DNA of 64,000 nucleotides, taken from positions 248,001 to 312,000 of the forward strand of contig AYMW01000002.1 of the NCBI GenBank assembly GCA_000496475.1, written 5' to 3'. Below the pieces are notes generated by a model, which worked only from the letters and a program-made list of their open reading frames with translations, was not told the DNA's origin and searched no databases. Positions within the stretch are counted from its first letter, which is position 1; the number at the start of each line of letters is the position of its first letter. This document shows, piece after piece, positions 38,577-48,392 of the stretch. The position numbers and the translations under genes were made by a program. This DNA comes from Betaproteobacteria bacterium MOLA814. Its GTDB lineage: Bacteria > Pseudomonadota > Gammaproteobacteria > Burkholderiales > Burkholderiaceae_C.

Positions 38577-39911
38577 ATGACTACAAAAGCCAGTACAAGT
38601 ATGCGCGAGCACCCTGCCTTCGCGCACTTAGAAGCGGCATTGTCTGCCACCAGCAGCGCTCGGGCTGCAAACGTCATGTTGCGTGTTGACGCTGACGACG
38701 CCCGTCTGGCTCTCATGCACGTGGCCACAAAACACCAACAGCCCACGTCCGCCCTGTTTGGCTGGACGCTCACTGTCAAAGATTTGTTTGATGTAGCTGG
38801 ACAAGTCACGGGTGCAGGCTCCCCCAGTCGAGCCAATTGCCCGCCAGCTGAACACGATGCACCCTCGGTTGCTAAACTCAAAGCTGCAGGGGCTGTGGTG
38901 GTGGGTCGCACCAACATGACTGAATTTGCCTTTTCGGGCGTGGGCATCAACCCCCACTTTGGCACCCCTGTCAACCCAACCGACACACAAGCGGCAAGAA
39001 TACCGGGGGGCTCATCCAGCGGCGCAGCCGTGTCAGTTGGTTTGGGAATTGCTGATATCGGTTTGGGCACAGATACGGGTGGCTCCCTGCGCATACCCGC
39101 AGCATTGTGCGGGCTGGTGGGTTTTAAAGGCACGGCGGGCTTGGTGCCGCTGGCTGGTGCCTACCCCCTGTCCAGCAGCTTGGATACAGTGGGCGCTGTT
39201 ACAGCAACAGTCGATCAAGCTATTGCCGTTCACCAAGTGTTGAGTGGGCAAGCCGTAGCGCACTGGTCCAAACCCCTCAATCACCTGCGCCTGGGGATTT
39301 GTTCCACCATCATGCAGCAGGCGCTAGATACAGCTGTCCAAACAGCATGGGACAGGACGCTTGTTGTGTTGCGTGCCGCAGGCGTGACTCTCGTCAGCGT
39401 TGACAGCGGCTTTTTAAATGACATTGCAGATATTCAGAGTGAGCGGCCTTTGGCCTCCATTGAGGCCTATGGCCTTCACCGCGACAACTTGGTCAGATTC
39501 CACAGCACATACGACTCACGTGTGCTTAAGCGAATACAACTGGGGCTAGACGCCAGCGCAGCCGACTACATCGTGATGCAGCGGCGCAGGCAAGCACTGA
39601 TTCAAACAATGGAGACGCCGTTGCGGTCGGTGGATGCCATGATCAGCCCGACAGTGCCTATAACAGCGCCTGCGATTGCAGACTTGGCACCAGGTGCTGA
39701 GCGAGATGCTGCATTTTTCAAAGTGAACGCACAGCTTTTGCGCAATCCGTCAGTGGTTAATTTTTCAGACGGCTGCGCAATAAGTATTCCGTGCCACCAC
39801 AGTACAGAGCTTCCTGTAGGTCTCATGATATGGCAGCGTGGTGGCTTAGACGGCCAAGTTTTGGGCATCGCTAAACAACTCAGCGTGTTGGTTAACAACG
39901 AAAACAATTAG
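38577..39911 (+). CDS. Amidase (amidase signature family)
   Basis: Ser-cisSer-Lys amide hydrolase. The 444 residues show Lys68 (LTVKDLFD), the cis-Ser in the IPGGSSSGAAVSV motif (about Ser146) and nucleophile Ser170 (DTGGSLRIPA), the complete catalytic triad. The family ranges from GatA to nitrilase-linked amidases; there is no gatB or gatC next to it, so a stand-alone small-molecule amidase is more likely. The ATG at 38577 is chosen; the same frame could begin at a TTG at 38538, or at an ATG at 38601. It diverges from rpsB and converges on the YggT gene. Confidence 0.88.
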   Translation: MTTKASTSMREHPAFAHLEAALSATSSARAANVMLRVDADDARLALMHVATKHQQPTSALFGWTLTVKDLFDVAGQVTGAGSPSRANCPPAEHDAPSVAKLKAAGAVVVGRTNMTEFAFSGVGINPHFGTPVNPTDTQAARIPGGSSSGAAVSVGLGIADIGLGTDTGGSLRIPAALCGLVGFKGTAGLVPLAGAYPLSSSLDTVGAVTATVDQAIAVHQVLSGQAVAHWSKPLNHLRLGICSTIMQQALDTAVQTAWDRTLVVLRAAGVTLVSVDSGFLNDIADIQSERPLASIEAYGLHRDNLVRFHSTYDSRVLKRIQLGLDASAADYIVMQRRRQALIQTMETPLRSVDAMISPTVPITAPAIADLAPGAERDAAFFKVNAQLLRNPSVVNFSDGCAISIPCHHSTELPVGLMIWQRGGLDGQVLGIAKQLSVLVNNENN

Positions 39912-39935
39912 GGCCTTGTCGCCGAAAGTCAAAGC

Positions 39936-40487
39936 CTAGGTCACGAGGCCCAACAACACTTGTAACACCAGCATCAGTGCCAACGCAGACAAATCCACAC
40001 CGCCAATGCGAGGAATAGCACGCTGAAAGGGGCTGAGCACTGGCTCAAGCAAACGGGACAACACGCCAAATGCTGGCGACTGGGGCTGCACCCAGGACAG
40101 CACCGCATACATGAGCAGCATGTAAAAAAGGCCTTGTAACACCACGCGCAGCAACATTTTCAGAGCCGCTACGGGAACAGCTGCCATCATTGCAGCACCG
40201 GAAATCGTGCCACTCATATTGGTTAAGGCTGCTGCGGTCCACATGCCGCCATAGGCAAACGCCAGAATTAAAGCTGCCAGCAAACAAGCTGCATCCCAAC
40301 GACCCAACGCCATACCCTGGGGCAACAAACGGCGCAACGGCTGCACCAGCCAATCGGTCACGGCGACCACAAATCGCCCTGGTTGAACCACCATGGTCAT
40401 ACTGGTCGCAATCATCCAAGCCCGAAGCAAGCATGCGCCAATTAACAAAAAAGCCAACAAATCAATTACAAAAAACAAAGCGTGCAC
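39936..40487 (-). CDS. YggT-family integral membrane protein
   Basis: Inner-membrane protein of the YggT family; function is unsettled, with links to osmotic stress and cell division in some bacteria. The 183 residues (GTG start, MHALFFVIDLLAFLLIGACL) hold two copies of the YggT repeat: a hydrophobic segment, then FVVAVTDWLVQPLRRLLPQG, and in the second half LSRLLEPVLSPFQRAIPRIG. It lies 73 bases downstream of rnr on the same strand. Confidence 0.88.
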   Translation of the reverse strand: MHALFFVIDLLAFLLIGACLLRAWMIATSMTMVVQPGRFVVAVTDWLVQPLRRLLPQGMALGRWDAACLLAALILAFAYGGMWTAAALTNMSGTISGAAMMAAVPVAALKMLLRVVLQGLFYMLLMYAVLSWVQPQSPAFGVLSRLLEPVLSPFQRAIPRIGGVDLSALALMLVLQVLLGLVT

Positions 40488-40559
40488 AAATTCTCTCCGA
40501 AAAGTAGTTGCGGGTCATTTTTACACGGGCTGCCGCTAGCGCCCACGCATGACGCCATA

Positions 40560-42857
40560 TTAGCTTCGACGCGAGCGTTTGGACGGCGCTTTGCTGACCA
40601 CAGGCTGACTGCCCTTTGAGGCACGTTTGCCTTTGACGGCCTTGCTCGGTGAAGTTGTATGACCTGAATGCCCTAGAGTGCTTGTGCTGTTTGGCTTGGT
40701 TGATCGCCCTAAGTTGCTGGCCTTTGCGCTCTTAGCGCCACCATGCGCGGCACGACCAGCGCCGTCTTTGGGTAGCCGAGCCTCGCGTAAACGGTCGCTG
40801 CGCGGGCCGCGCTCAGCTGTGTCATCGCGACCCACCTCGCCTTCAGGTTTCACCAACCTAAAGTCAATGCGCCGACCGTCTAAGTCAACACGGCTGACTT
40901 GAATATTCAACACCGTACCCAACGCATAGCGTATACCTGTTCGTTCGCCACGCAGTTCTTGGCGTATGTCGTCAAAGCGGAAAAAATCACCGCCCAACTC
41001 GGTAATGTGAACCAAACCTTCAACATACATGGTGTCTAAAGTCACGAACAAGCCAAAACTCGTCACGGCAGACACTTGGCCAGTGAACTCCTCACCCAAG
41101 TGCTCGCGCATGTACTTGCATTTCAGCCAGGCCTCAACGTCGCGACTGGCTTCGTCAGCGCGGCGCTCGTTGGCGCTGCAATGCAAGCCAACCATCTCCC
41201 AAGCTAAGCTTTGACCCGTCAAGGCTTTTTTAGGCTTTTCAGGTGTTGCGCCAGCTGGTTTTTTCCGCGCTGGCGGCACCTTCATCGTGAGCAAGCTGTC
41301 GGGTAATTGGTATTTTTTCTCACTGAGCACCGCCTTGATGACGCGGTGCACCATGAGGTCGGGATAACGGCGAATAGGACTTGTGAAATGTGTATAGGCT
41401 TCAAATGCCAAGCCAAAGTGCCCGTTGTTTGTCGGCGTGTAAACCGCCTGCTGCATAGAGCGTAACAACATGGTGTGAATTTGTTTGGCCTCTGGGCGGT
41501 CTTTGGTCGCCTTCGCAATAACTTGGTAGTCGCCAGGCTTTGGGTCATCTCCAAGCGTTTGCGTAACGCCCATGGCCTTGAGGTAATTGCGCAAAATTTC
41601 GAGCTTGTTGGCAGGTGGGCCTTCGTGAACACGAAATATACCTAGGTGTTTGCTTTGCGCAATAAATTCAGCAGCGCAGACATTGGCGGCCAACATAGCC
41701 TCCTCAATGACCTTGTGCGCATCGTTGCGGGTGCGGGCAATAATGCGCTCAATACGACCTGTATCGTCCGAAATAATTTGCGTTTCTACGGTTTCAAAGT
41801 CAACTGCACCGCGACGTTGACGGGCCTGCTGCAAGCCTCGGTAAGCGTCGTGCAAATGTAGCAAATGAGGGACCAAATCACCTCGCTGCAAAGCCTCATG
41901 GCTGCGCGTGTTTTGTAAAATAGTTGCGACTTCGGTATACGTAAACCGAGCGTGGCTAAACATTACCGCTGGGTAAAACTGGTACGCGTGTATGTCGCCA
42001 GTAGCTGTGATGAGCATGTCGCACACCATGCACAAACGCTCAACCTCTGGATTGAGCGAGCACAGGCCGTTAGATAGTTTTTCAGGCAACATGGGAATCA
42101 CTCGGCGCGGAAAGTACACGCTGGTGGCACGGTCAAATGCATCCACATCAATGCCATTGCCGGGTTGCACATAATGGCTGACATCAGCAATGGCGACCAA
42201 CAAACGCCAGCCCTTGCCACGGCCCACTTTGGCGGGCTCGCAGTACACCGCGTCGTCAAAGTCACGTGCGTCCTCACCGTCAATGGTTACCAACGGCACA
42301 TCCGTTAAGTCAACACGGCCTTTTTTATCAGCTGGGCGAACTTTGTCAGGCAAGCCCTTGGCCAGCCTCAGACACTCGTCTGAGAACTCGTGCGGCACGC
42401 TGTATTTGCGCACAGCAATTTCAATTTCCATGCCAGGGTCGTCTATCTCACCCAGCACCTCTTTGACGCGGCCAACGGGCTGCCCGTATAGCGCTGGCGG
42501 TTCAGTCAACTCAACCACAACAACTTGGCCCACCTGCGCGCTGCCAATGGCATTTTTAGACACCAATATGTCTTGGCCATAGCGCTTATCCTCGGGCGCT
42601 ACTAAAAATATACCGGCTTCATTGAGCAAACGGCCAATGATGGGGTCTTGCGAGCGCTCAAGAATTTCAGTGACTCGCCCCTCAGGGCGACCTCGCCTAT
42701 CGGTTCTCGCCACGCGCACACGTACACGGTCTTTGTGCAGAACAGCGCGCATTTCGTTGGTGGGTAAGTAAATATCACTTTGCGTGCCTTCGCACACTAC
42801 AAAGCCGTGGCCGTCACGGTGGCCACTGACCACGCCTATTATTTCGTCGTTGTTCAT
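40560..42857 (-). CDS. rnr: Ribonuclease R, lacking the N-terminal winged helix
   Basis: Processive 3'-5' exoribonuclease that degrades structured RNA. The ATG at 42857 gives 765 residues: cold-shock domains (about 5-190, GVVSGHRDGHGFVV and IGRLLNEAGIFLVAPEDKRYG), the RNB catalytic domain with TIDGEDARDFDDAVY and its four acidic residues, FTSPIRRYPDLMVHRV, an S1 domain (about 585-665) and a ~90-residue Lys/Arg/Ser-rich tail. The winged-helix segment found at the N-terminus of many RNase R proteins is absent and an in-frame stop upstream excludes it. The gene starts 45 bases from the divergent tRNA-Leu. Confidence 0.95.
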   Translation of the reverse strand: MNNDEIIGVVSGHRDGHGFVVCEGTQSDIYLPTNEMRAVLHKDRVRVRVARTDRRGRPEGRVTEILERSQDPIIGRLLNEAGIFLVAPEDKRYGQDILVSKNAIGSAQVGQVVVVELTEPPALYGQPVGRVKEVLGEIDDPGMEIEIAVRKYSVPHEFSDECLRLAKGLPDKVRPADKKGRVDLTDVPLVTIDGEDARDFDDAVYCEPAKVGRGKGWRLLVAIADVSHYVQPGNGIDVDAFDRATSVYFPRRVIPMLPEKLSNGLCSLNPEVERLCMVCDMLITATGDIHAYQFYPAVMFSHARFTYTEVATILQNTRSHEALQRGDLVPHLLHLHDAYRGLQQARQRRGAVDFETVETQIISDDTGRIERIIARTRNDAHKVIEEAMLAANVCAAEFIAQSKHLGIFRVHEGPPANKLEILRNYLKAMGVTQTLGDDPKPGDYQVIAKATKDRPEAKQIHTMLLRSMQQAVYTPTNNGHFGLAFEAYTHFTSPIRRYPDLMVHRVIKAVLSEKKYQLPDSLLTMKVPPARKKPAGATPEKPKKALTGQSLAWEMVGLHCSANERRADEASRDVEAWLKCKYMREHLGEEFTGQVSAVTSFGLFVTLDTMYVEGLVHITELGGDFFRFDDIRQELRGERTGIRYALGTVLNIQVSRVDLDGRRIDFRLVKPEGEVGRDDTAERGPRSDRLREARLPKDGAGRAAHGGAKSAKASNLGRSTKPNSTSTLGHSGHTTSPSKAVKGKRASKGSQPVVSKAPSKRSRRS

Positions 42858-42902
42858 AATTTTTATCGTAAGTGCGTGATACACTCATGCCTTTCCTGAG
42901 AT

Positions 42903-42987
<85 letters not shown>

Positions 42988-43004
42988 AAGTTGGTAAATA
43001 CGCG

Positions 43005-43041
43005 AAAAAGCCACTGGTTGTAATCAAACCAGTGGCTTTTT
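43005..43041. terminator. Bidirectional terminator between tRNA-Leu and rimO
   Basis: Perfect 15-bp stem: 43005-43019 (AAAAAGCCACTGGTT) and 43027-43041, with a 7-base loop. The A-tract and T-tract make it a terminator on both strands, serving tRNA-Leu (plus) and rimO (minus). Confidence 0.92.
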
Positions 43042-43178
43042 TATTGGCTGCACCGCTGTGCCACACATTATTCAAAACTGAGACCTCAACACCAAACCAC
43101 AACAGCGGAATGGCTAAAGTCGTGGTTGTTTGCAGTGGGTTGATGGTGAGAATTGAAATGGCGGGCACAGCCTTCAGC

Positions 43179-44579
43179 TTACACCACTTGTGCGGCCAGA
43201 TCATGACCGTTGGCTGCGACTATTTTGGCCGTTACAAAGTCGCCAACCTTGAAGTTTTTGCTGGCCTTCTCGACTGGCAACAGGTTGATGACGCCATCCA
43301 CCTCAGGCGCTTCGGCGTAACTGCGACCTACGCCGCCTTTTTTGCCCATGCTGATGGCTTTATCAACCAGTATTTGCACGGTTTGACCCACGCGGGCCTC
43401 TTGGCGTTGGCGCGATACCTCTTCAGCAACAGCCATGAACCTGGCTTGGCGTTCATTGCGCACAGCGTCTGGCAACGCACCAGGTAGCTCATTGGCAACA
43501 GCGCCGGTGACAGGTGAGTAGGCAAAACAGCCAGCCCTGTCAATTTTTGCTTCATGTAAAAACCCTAGCAAATGCTCAAACTCGGCCTCTGTCTCGCCAG
43601 GAAAGCCAGCAATGAATGTACTTCTAACTATCAGCTCAGGACATTGGTCGCGCCAAGCCTGAATGCGCTCTAAATTTCTCTCTCCGCTGGCTGGGCGTTT
43701 CATGCGCTTGAGCACATCGGGATGGCTGTGCTGCAGGGGTACGTCTAAATAGGGTAAGCACAAGCCCTCAGTCATCAGTGCGATCACCCCATCAACGTGG
43801 GGATAAGGGTACACGTAGTGCAAGCGCACCCATGCACCAAAGGGCTTGGCAATTTCTCCTAACTCACGAACCAAGTCAAACATGCGGGTTTTCACAGGCT
43901 TACCGTCAAAAAACCCTGTTCGGTACTTGGTGTCAACGCCATACGCCGAGGTATCTTGACTCACCACCAACAACTCTTTGACGCCGCCTTCAAATAAACG
44001 CTTGGCTTCGCCAAGTACATCGCCTATTGGGCGACTGACCAGGTCGCCACGCATGGACGGAATGATGCAAAACGTGCATCTGTGGTTGCAGCCTTCGCTG
44101 ATTTTTAAATACGCATAGTGACGAGGTGTGAGCTTGATGCCCACACCTGGTATGTTGTTGGCATAGCGTTGCGGGATCAAGTCGGTAAAAGGGTCGTGCG
44201 GCTTAGGCAGGTACTTGTGAACGGCATCCATTACCTCTTGCGTGGCATGTGGACCTGTTACCGCTAAAACAGATGGGTGAAGCTCTTTCACCATGTTGCC
44301 ACCACCCTCGCCAGTTTTGGCACCCAAACAGCCAGTCACAATGACCTTGCCGTTGTCTGCCAGCGCTTCAGCAATGGTGTCTAGGCTTTCTTTTACCGCA
44401 TCGTCAATGAACCCACAGGTGTTGACAATGACCAGGTCTGCCCCCTCGAAAGTTTTAGCGGTGTGGTAACCCTCGGCACTCAGCTGGGTGAGTATGAGCT
44501 CTGAATCGGTCAACGCCTTGGGACACCCCAAACTGGCAAATCCGACTGTAGGGGCTTTTTTAACGGGTGTTTCAATCAT
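43179..44579 (-). CDS. rimO: Ribosomal protein S12 methylthiotransferase
   Basis: Radical-SAM enzyme that adds a methylthio group to the conserved Asp of ribosomal protein S12. The 466 residues contain the N-terminal [4Fe-4S] ligands Cys19, Cys55 and Cys84 ([30 protein letters not shown]), the radical-SAM triad Cys164, Cys168 and Cys171 ([11 protein letters not shown]) with RimO-type IIPSMRG, and a C-terminal TRAM domain (about 385-460). The start at 44579 lies 28 bases after phaR on the same strand. Confidence 0.97.
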   Translation of the reverse strand: MIETPVKKAPTVGFASLGCPKALTDSELILTQLSAEGYHTAKTFEGADLVIVNTCGFIDDAVKESLDTIAEALADNGKVIVTGCLGAKTGEGGGNMVKELHPSVLAVTGPHATQEVMDAVHKYLPKPHDPFTDLIPQRYANNIPGVGIKLTPRHYAYLKISEGCNHRCTFCIIPSMRGDLVSRPIGDVLGEAKRLFEGGVKELLVVSQDTSAYGVDTKYRTGFFDGKPVKTRMFDLVRELGEIAKPFGAWVRLHYVYPYPHVDGVIALMTEGLCLPYLDVPLQHSHPDVLKRMKRPASGERNLERIQAWRDQCPELIVRSTFIAGFPGETEAEFEHLLGFLHEAKIDRAGCFAYSPVTGAVANELPGALPDAVRNERQARFMAVAEEVSRQRQEARVGQTVQILVDKAISMGKKGGVGRSYAEAPEVDGVINLLPVEKASKNFKVGDFVTAKIVAANGHDLAAQVV

Positions 44580-44606
44580 GCTGGTTCAATTATTTGTTGT
44601 TGTTGT

Positions 44607-45170
44607 TTAACGTTTTAAGCCCATGGCAGACCACATTTGTTCACCCTGTTTTTGCATTTGTTCTTGCATGGTTTTGAGCGCCGTTTGTGTCTGTTCGGTG
44701 TAATTGGTCATGAAATCTTTCATGCTGGCAGGTTGCGTATTGCCCAGCATATGCTGCCACACCTCAGGGGGTAAAGCCTGCGATTGGCCCTTCATCTGCT
44801 GCTGCAAATCGGTAAACATTTGCATGTTTTTTTCTAGGTAGCCACCTACCAAACCTTGCATGGCGTGACCATAAAACCGTATGAGGTTGGACAGCACAGC
44901 TTCAGAGAACATCGGTACGCCACCACTCTCCTCTTCCAAGATAATTTGCAACAAGATACTGCGTGTCAAATCTTCGTTTGTTTTAGCATCGCGTGCCACA
45001 AAGGCTTCACCACTCATAACCAACTCACGCACTTGAGACAGAGTGACGTAAGACGAGCTGGCCGTGTCGTACAAACGTCGATTGGGGTATTTTTTTATAA
45101 CCCGCACCGTATCCGCAGATTGATCGGTTTTTTTAGATTTTGACGGGGTGGTTTTTTTTGTAGCTGGCAC
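44607..45170 (-). CDS. phaR: Polyhydroxyalkanoate synthesis repressor PhaR
   Basis: Represses phasin genes and binds polyhydroxybutyrate granules. The 187 residues show the N-terminal DNA-binding domain (VRVIKKYPNRRLYDTASSSY, then TLSQVRELVMSGE) and the PHB-binding ILLQIILEEESGG segment; a Lys/Thr/Ser-rich head (1-22) precedes it, and the C-terminus is Gln/Met-rich. It starts with GTG and an AAAGG site. No phaC or phasin gene is adjacent. It indicates PHB storage in this organism, consistent with 3-hydroxybutyrate dehydrogenase nearby. Confidence 0.95.
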   Translation of the reverse strand: MPATKKTTPSKSKKTDQSADTVRVIKKYPNRRLYDTASSSYVTLSQVRELVMSGEAFVARDAKTNEDLTRSILLQIILEEESGGVPMFSEAVLSNLIRFYGHAMQGLVGGYLEKNMQMFTDLQQQMKGQSQALPPEVWQHMLGNTQPASMKDFMTNYTEQTQTALKTMQEQMQKQGEQMWSAMGLKR

Positions 45171-45297
45171 TGTCGACCTTTGAAGGTGTTAAGAACCCAT
45201 GTATATGGCCTCATAACAATCAGCACTCAATGGGGTGAGCGTAACCCTCTATTGTAAGAAGTCTGTCAGAAGACGACAAATACCTCCAAAACAAGTC

Positions 45298-45888
45298 TTA
45301 AACCACTGTAGCGACGTCATCAAAGTCAAGACGCGGACCTCTGGGGTAATTGGCGCTGGCGTCGCCATAGCCTAAGTTAACCAGCATATTGGCTTTGATG
45401 GTGGTGTCAGCAAAAAAAGCCGCATTGACCGCATCGGCGTTGAAGCCGCCCATTGGACCAGCGTCTAAGCCCTGGGCTCTGGCCGCAATAATGAAATACG
45501 CAGCTTGCAACCAGCTGTTGCGCATGGCGGCAGACTGCGCTTTGTCTGCGTTGTCAGCAAACATCTCGCGCGCATTCGGTATGGGCGTGAGTGTAGGTAG
45601 CTTGTCAAAAAAGGCCACATCCATTGCCACAATTGCTGTGACTGGCGCGGCCATTGTTTTCTCGATGTTGCCTGGCGACAAACACGCCCTTAACTTTTCT
45701 TTGCCCTGTGGGCTTGTGACAAACACCAGTCGCATGGGTTGGCAATTCATCGACGTGGGGCCCCATTTACACAGGTCGTAAATGGCTCGCAATTGGTCGA
45801 CGCTGACTGGCTGGCCCGTAAAGGCATTGACCGAACGGGCGTTTATAAACAACTGTTCTTGGGCAGAAAAAGAAACGACATCCAACAT
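45298..45888 (-). CDS. RutE/HadB-like nitroreductase-family protein
   Basis: FMN-dependent NAD(P)H oxidoreductase. The ATG at 45888 has AAAGGG seven bases upstream and gives 196 residues, the length of E. coli RutE. Conserved sequence: LFINARSVNAFTGQPVSVDQ, LCKWGPTSMNCQPMRLVFV (FMN phosphate region) and GLDAGPMGGFNADAV. RutE reduces malonic semialdehyde in uracil breakdown, but no other rut gene is here, so the substrate remains open. The 75 bases before it hold the tRNA-Val terminator. Confidence 0.85.
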   Translation of the reverse strand: MLDVVSFSAQEQLFINARSVNAFTGQPVSVDQLRAIYDLCKWGPTSMNCQPMRLVFVTSPQGKEKLRACLSPGNIEKTMAAPVTAIVAMDVAFFDKLPTLTPIPNAREMFADNADKAQSAAMRNSWLQAAYFIIAARAQGLDAGPMGGFNADAVNAAFFADTTIKANMLVNLGYGDASANYPRGPRLDFDDVATVV

Positions 45889-45940
45889 AAAAGACCCTTT
45901 AGAACATTTAGAAGGCAAGAATCGACTGTAACCACAAACT

Positions 45941-45987
45941 AAAAAACCCCAGTAAACAACGACCTATGCCATTGCGTACTGGGGTTT
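45941..45987 (-). terminator. Terminator after tRNA-Val
   Basis: On the minus strand AAACCCCAGTA pairs with TACTGGGGTTT (11 bp, 22-base loop), and the descending arm continues into six T. It begins 6 bases past the tRNA 3' end. Confidence 0.8.
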
Positions 45988-45992
45988 ATGTC

Positions 45993-46069
45993 TGGTAGGC
46001 GGTACTAGATTCGAACTAGCGACCCCCACCATGTCAAGGTGGTGCTCTAACCAACTGAGCTAACCGCCT
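45993..46069 (-). tRNA. tRNA-Val (anticodon GAC)
   Basis: A 77-base tRNA on the minus strand: acceptor AGGCGGT pairs with ACCGCCT, then A and encoded CCA; D arm GCTC/GAGC; anticodon stem CCACC/GGTGG enclosing TTGACAT with anticodon GAC; T arm GCTAG-TTCGAAT-CTAGT. It lies 79 bases downstream of relA. Confidence 0.97.
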
Positions 46070-46148
46070 TCGTTATCTCAACGAAGCTCTAAATTATAGC
46101 ATTACAGACAGGCACCCGGAAGCCAATCACCCTTTTTTTCACCTGTAC

Positions 46149-48392
46149 TTAATGCCTTTTTGCCGTTCTCACGCCTGCTATTTCTGCCAATAAGCTGAGC
46201 ACCTTGTTTAAGCGCTTTGCGTCAGCGATTTGCACCGTAAACGTCATGTGCGCCAAACCTTTAGGAGAATGCGTATTGACGCCAATGACATTCATCTTTT
46301 CACGCGCAAATACATCGGAGATGTCGCGCAGCAGACCCGACCTATCCAACGCATCAATCCGAACATCCACCGGGTAGAGTGACATCTCACCAAGCGGCTG
46401 ACCGCCCCAAGCCACTTCAATGATTCGGTCTTCATGCGTGTGGTTCAGGTGTAAAAAATCTGCACAATTAGCGCGATGAATGCTCACGCCCCTCCCCTTT
46501 GTTACGAACCCACCAATCGCATCTGGCGGAGCTGGGCGGCAGCATCTGGCCATTTGCGTTAACAAAGAATCCACACCCACCACCAAAACACCACCACGCG
46601 GCGTCTTGCTGGCGGCATTGTCTTGTCCAGCTTTAGCCAGCATGCGCTCATTGAACTCAGGCTCTGGGTCAGGTGGGCGCAATTGTGCCTCAATGGTCCT
46701 GAGCGACAACTCGTCTTTACCGACCACTTCAAACAGCTGTAAGGCACTCTCAAAGCCAAGTTGTTGGGCCAAATCCTCTAGTTTTGTAGCGGTCTTGCCT
46801 TCACGCTGCAATGTTTTCTCTACCAGCTCTCTTCCTTTAGCCACATTTTCAGCACTGGCCAGCGCGTTGAACCAAGCGCGCACTTTGTTGCGGGAACGCG
46901 AACTCGCCAAGTAACTGTTGTTTGGGTTGAGCCAGTCGCGAGACGGCCCGCCCTCTTTGGCAGTCACCACACTCACGGTTTGCCCATTTTTCAAAGGCGT
47001 GGTTAGCGGCACCATCACGCCGTCCACATGGGCACCGCGGCACCTGTGACCGACCGTGGTGTGTACGGCATACGCGAAATCAATAGGCGTGGCGCCGTCC
47101 GGCAGCTCAACCACCGCGGCATTGGGCGTCAACACATAGATACGGTCATCAAACAGCGCACCTGATGAGCTGCTCATATCGCGCTCCCAGGCCAAGAGCT
47201 GGCGCAGCACCGCTATTTTGCCATCATAGGCCGTGTTGGCACTTACGCCTGCGTAGCCTTTTGCCCCCGCTTCCTTATAAGCCCAATGCGCAGCCATGCC
47301 GCTCTCTGCGTGATCGTGCATGGCTTTTGATCGGATTTGAATCTCCATGCTCAAGCCATCATGGTCACGCACCACCGTATGAAGAGACTGGTAGCCATTG
47401 GGCTTGGGCTTGGCGATGTAGTCGTCAAACTCCTCCAGCATTGGCGTGTACTCTTGGTGAACATATGCCAATGCGCGGTAACAGGCATCCACATCGGACA
47501 CAACAATCCGCAGTGCGCGAACATCGAACACATGGGCAAAATCCAAAGACTTGCCACGCATCTTTTTTACAATGCTGTAAATGTGTTTGGGTCGCCCAGA
47601 CACCTGTGACTCAACGCCTTGGTTGCGCAATGCGTGCTGCACATGCATAACAACTGCGGACATGTAGTCCACCCTCTCAACACGCTTTTCGTCCAGCAGA
47701 CGCGCCACATCTTTGTAAGTAGCAGGATCCAAAAAGCGAAAAGCCAAGTCTTCTATTTCCCACTTAATTTGCCATATACCCAAGCGATTCGCCAGCGGCG
47801 AAAAAACGCTCAAAGCCTCGTTGGCTACCGAGATATCAGGCTCGGTCTTGCTGGCTGCGTAGTAACGCAAGGTTTGCAAGCGCGAGGCTAGGCGCAACAT
47901 GACCACGCGCAAGTCTTTAGAAAATGCCAACAGCATTTTGCGAACGTTCTCGGTGTGGTTGACCGCCAAAGCAGCTGTCAAGTCATTGCCGGCGAGCGGG
48001 CTGCCAGACGAGGTTTTGAGACGGGCTTGCCGTTGCAAGTGGATAAGCTTATTGACCTCAACCGCTAGGTCGGCATAGCTGTCGCCAAAGGCCCGGGCTA
48101 TAACTTCTTTGGGTCGCTGCAAATGGGCGCAGGCATACACCAAATACGCAGCAGCTTGCATGTCTTGAGACCCACCAATGGTTCGTAAGATGGCAGCGAC
48201 TGCGTCGGCATGTGCCAGCACGTTTTCACCAGATGCCATGCACTCATTGGTCAACAACGGATGGGAAAATGCTCGGGCACGAGCCAAGGCATCGTTTGTG
48301 GGTTGCTCAAAAGCCAAATCAGCTGCAGCAACAATAGCCGCGTTGTGTGCGCCGCCAGTTGATGGCTCTTGGACATCAGCGATCGCATTCAT
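46149..48392 (-). CDS. relA: RelA-type (p)ppGpp synthetase with degenerate hydrolase domain
   Basis: Ribosome-associated stringent-response enzyme making (p)ppGpp. The 747 residues contain a pseudo-hydrolase region (about 50-190) in which the HD catalytic pair is replaced (YACAHL at 85-91), a synthetase domain with EFDD (321-324) and PNGYQSLHT (332-339) and QIRSKAMHDHAESGMAAHW, a TGS domain (RIYVLTPNAAVVELPDGATP) and a C-terminal ACT domain. The EFDD variant (ExDD rather than RxKD) marks monofunctional RelA. Its ATG overlaps the stop of the alpha/beta hydrolase gene (ATGA). Confidence 0.95.
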   Translation of the reverse strand: MNAIADVQEPSTGGAHNAAIVAAADLAFEQPTNDALARARAFSHPLLTNECMASGENVLAHADAVAAILRTIGGSQDMQAAAYLVYACAHLQRPKEVIARAFGDSYADLAVEVNKLIHLQRQARLKTSSGSPLAGNDLTAALAVNHTENVRKMLLAFSKDLRVVMLRLASRLQTLRYYAASKTEPDISVANEALSVFSPLANRLGIWQIKWEIEDLAFRFLDPATYKDVARLLDEKRVERVDYMSAVVMHVQHALRNQGVESQVSGRPKHIYSIVKKMRGKSLDFAHVFDVRALRIVVSDVDACYRALAYVHQEYTPMLEEFDDYIAKPKPNGYQSLHTVVRDHDGLSMEIQIRSKAMHDHAESGMAAHWAYKEAGAKGYAGVSANTAYDGKIAVLRQLLAWERDMSSSSGALFDDRIYVLTPNAAVVELPDGATPIDFAYAVHTTVGHRCRGAHVDGVMVPLTTPLKNGQTVSVVTAKEGGPSRDWLNPNNSYLASSRSRNKVRAWFNALASAENVAKGRELVEKTLQREGKTATKLEDLAQQLGFESALQLFEVVGKDELSLRTIEAQLRPPDPEPEFNERMLAKAGQDNAASKTPRGGVLVVGVDSLLTQMARCCRPAPPDAIGGFVTKGRGVSIHRANCADFLHLNHTHEDRIIEVAWGGQPLGEMSLYPVDVRIDALDRSGLLRDISDVFAREKMNVIGVNTHSPKGLAHMTFTVQIADAKRLNKVLSLLAEIAGVRTAKRH

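Noticed and set aside
45298..45888. Part of a uracil-degradation (rut) operon
   Set aside because: No rutA, B, C, D or F gene lies nearby.
46149..48392. Bifunctional SpoT instead of RelA
   Set aside because: The HD residues are missing and the synthetase has the EFDD (ExDD) motif of monofunctional RelA.
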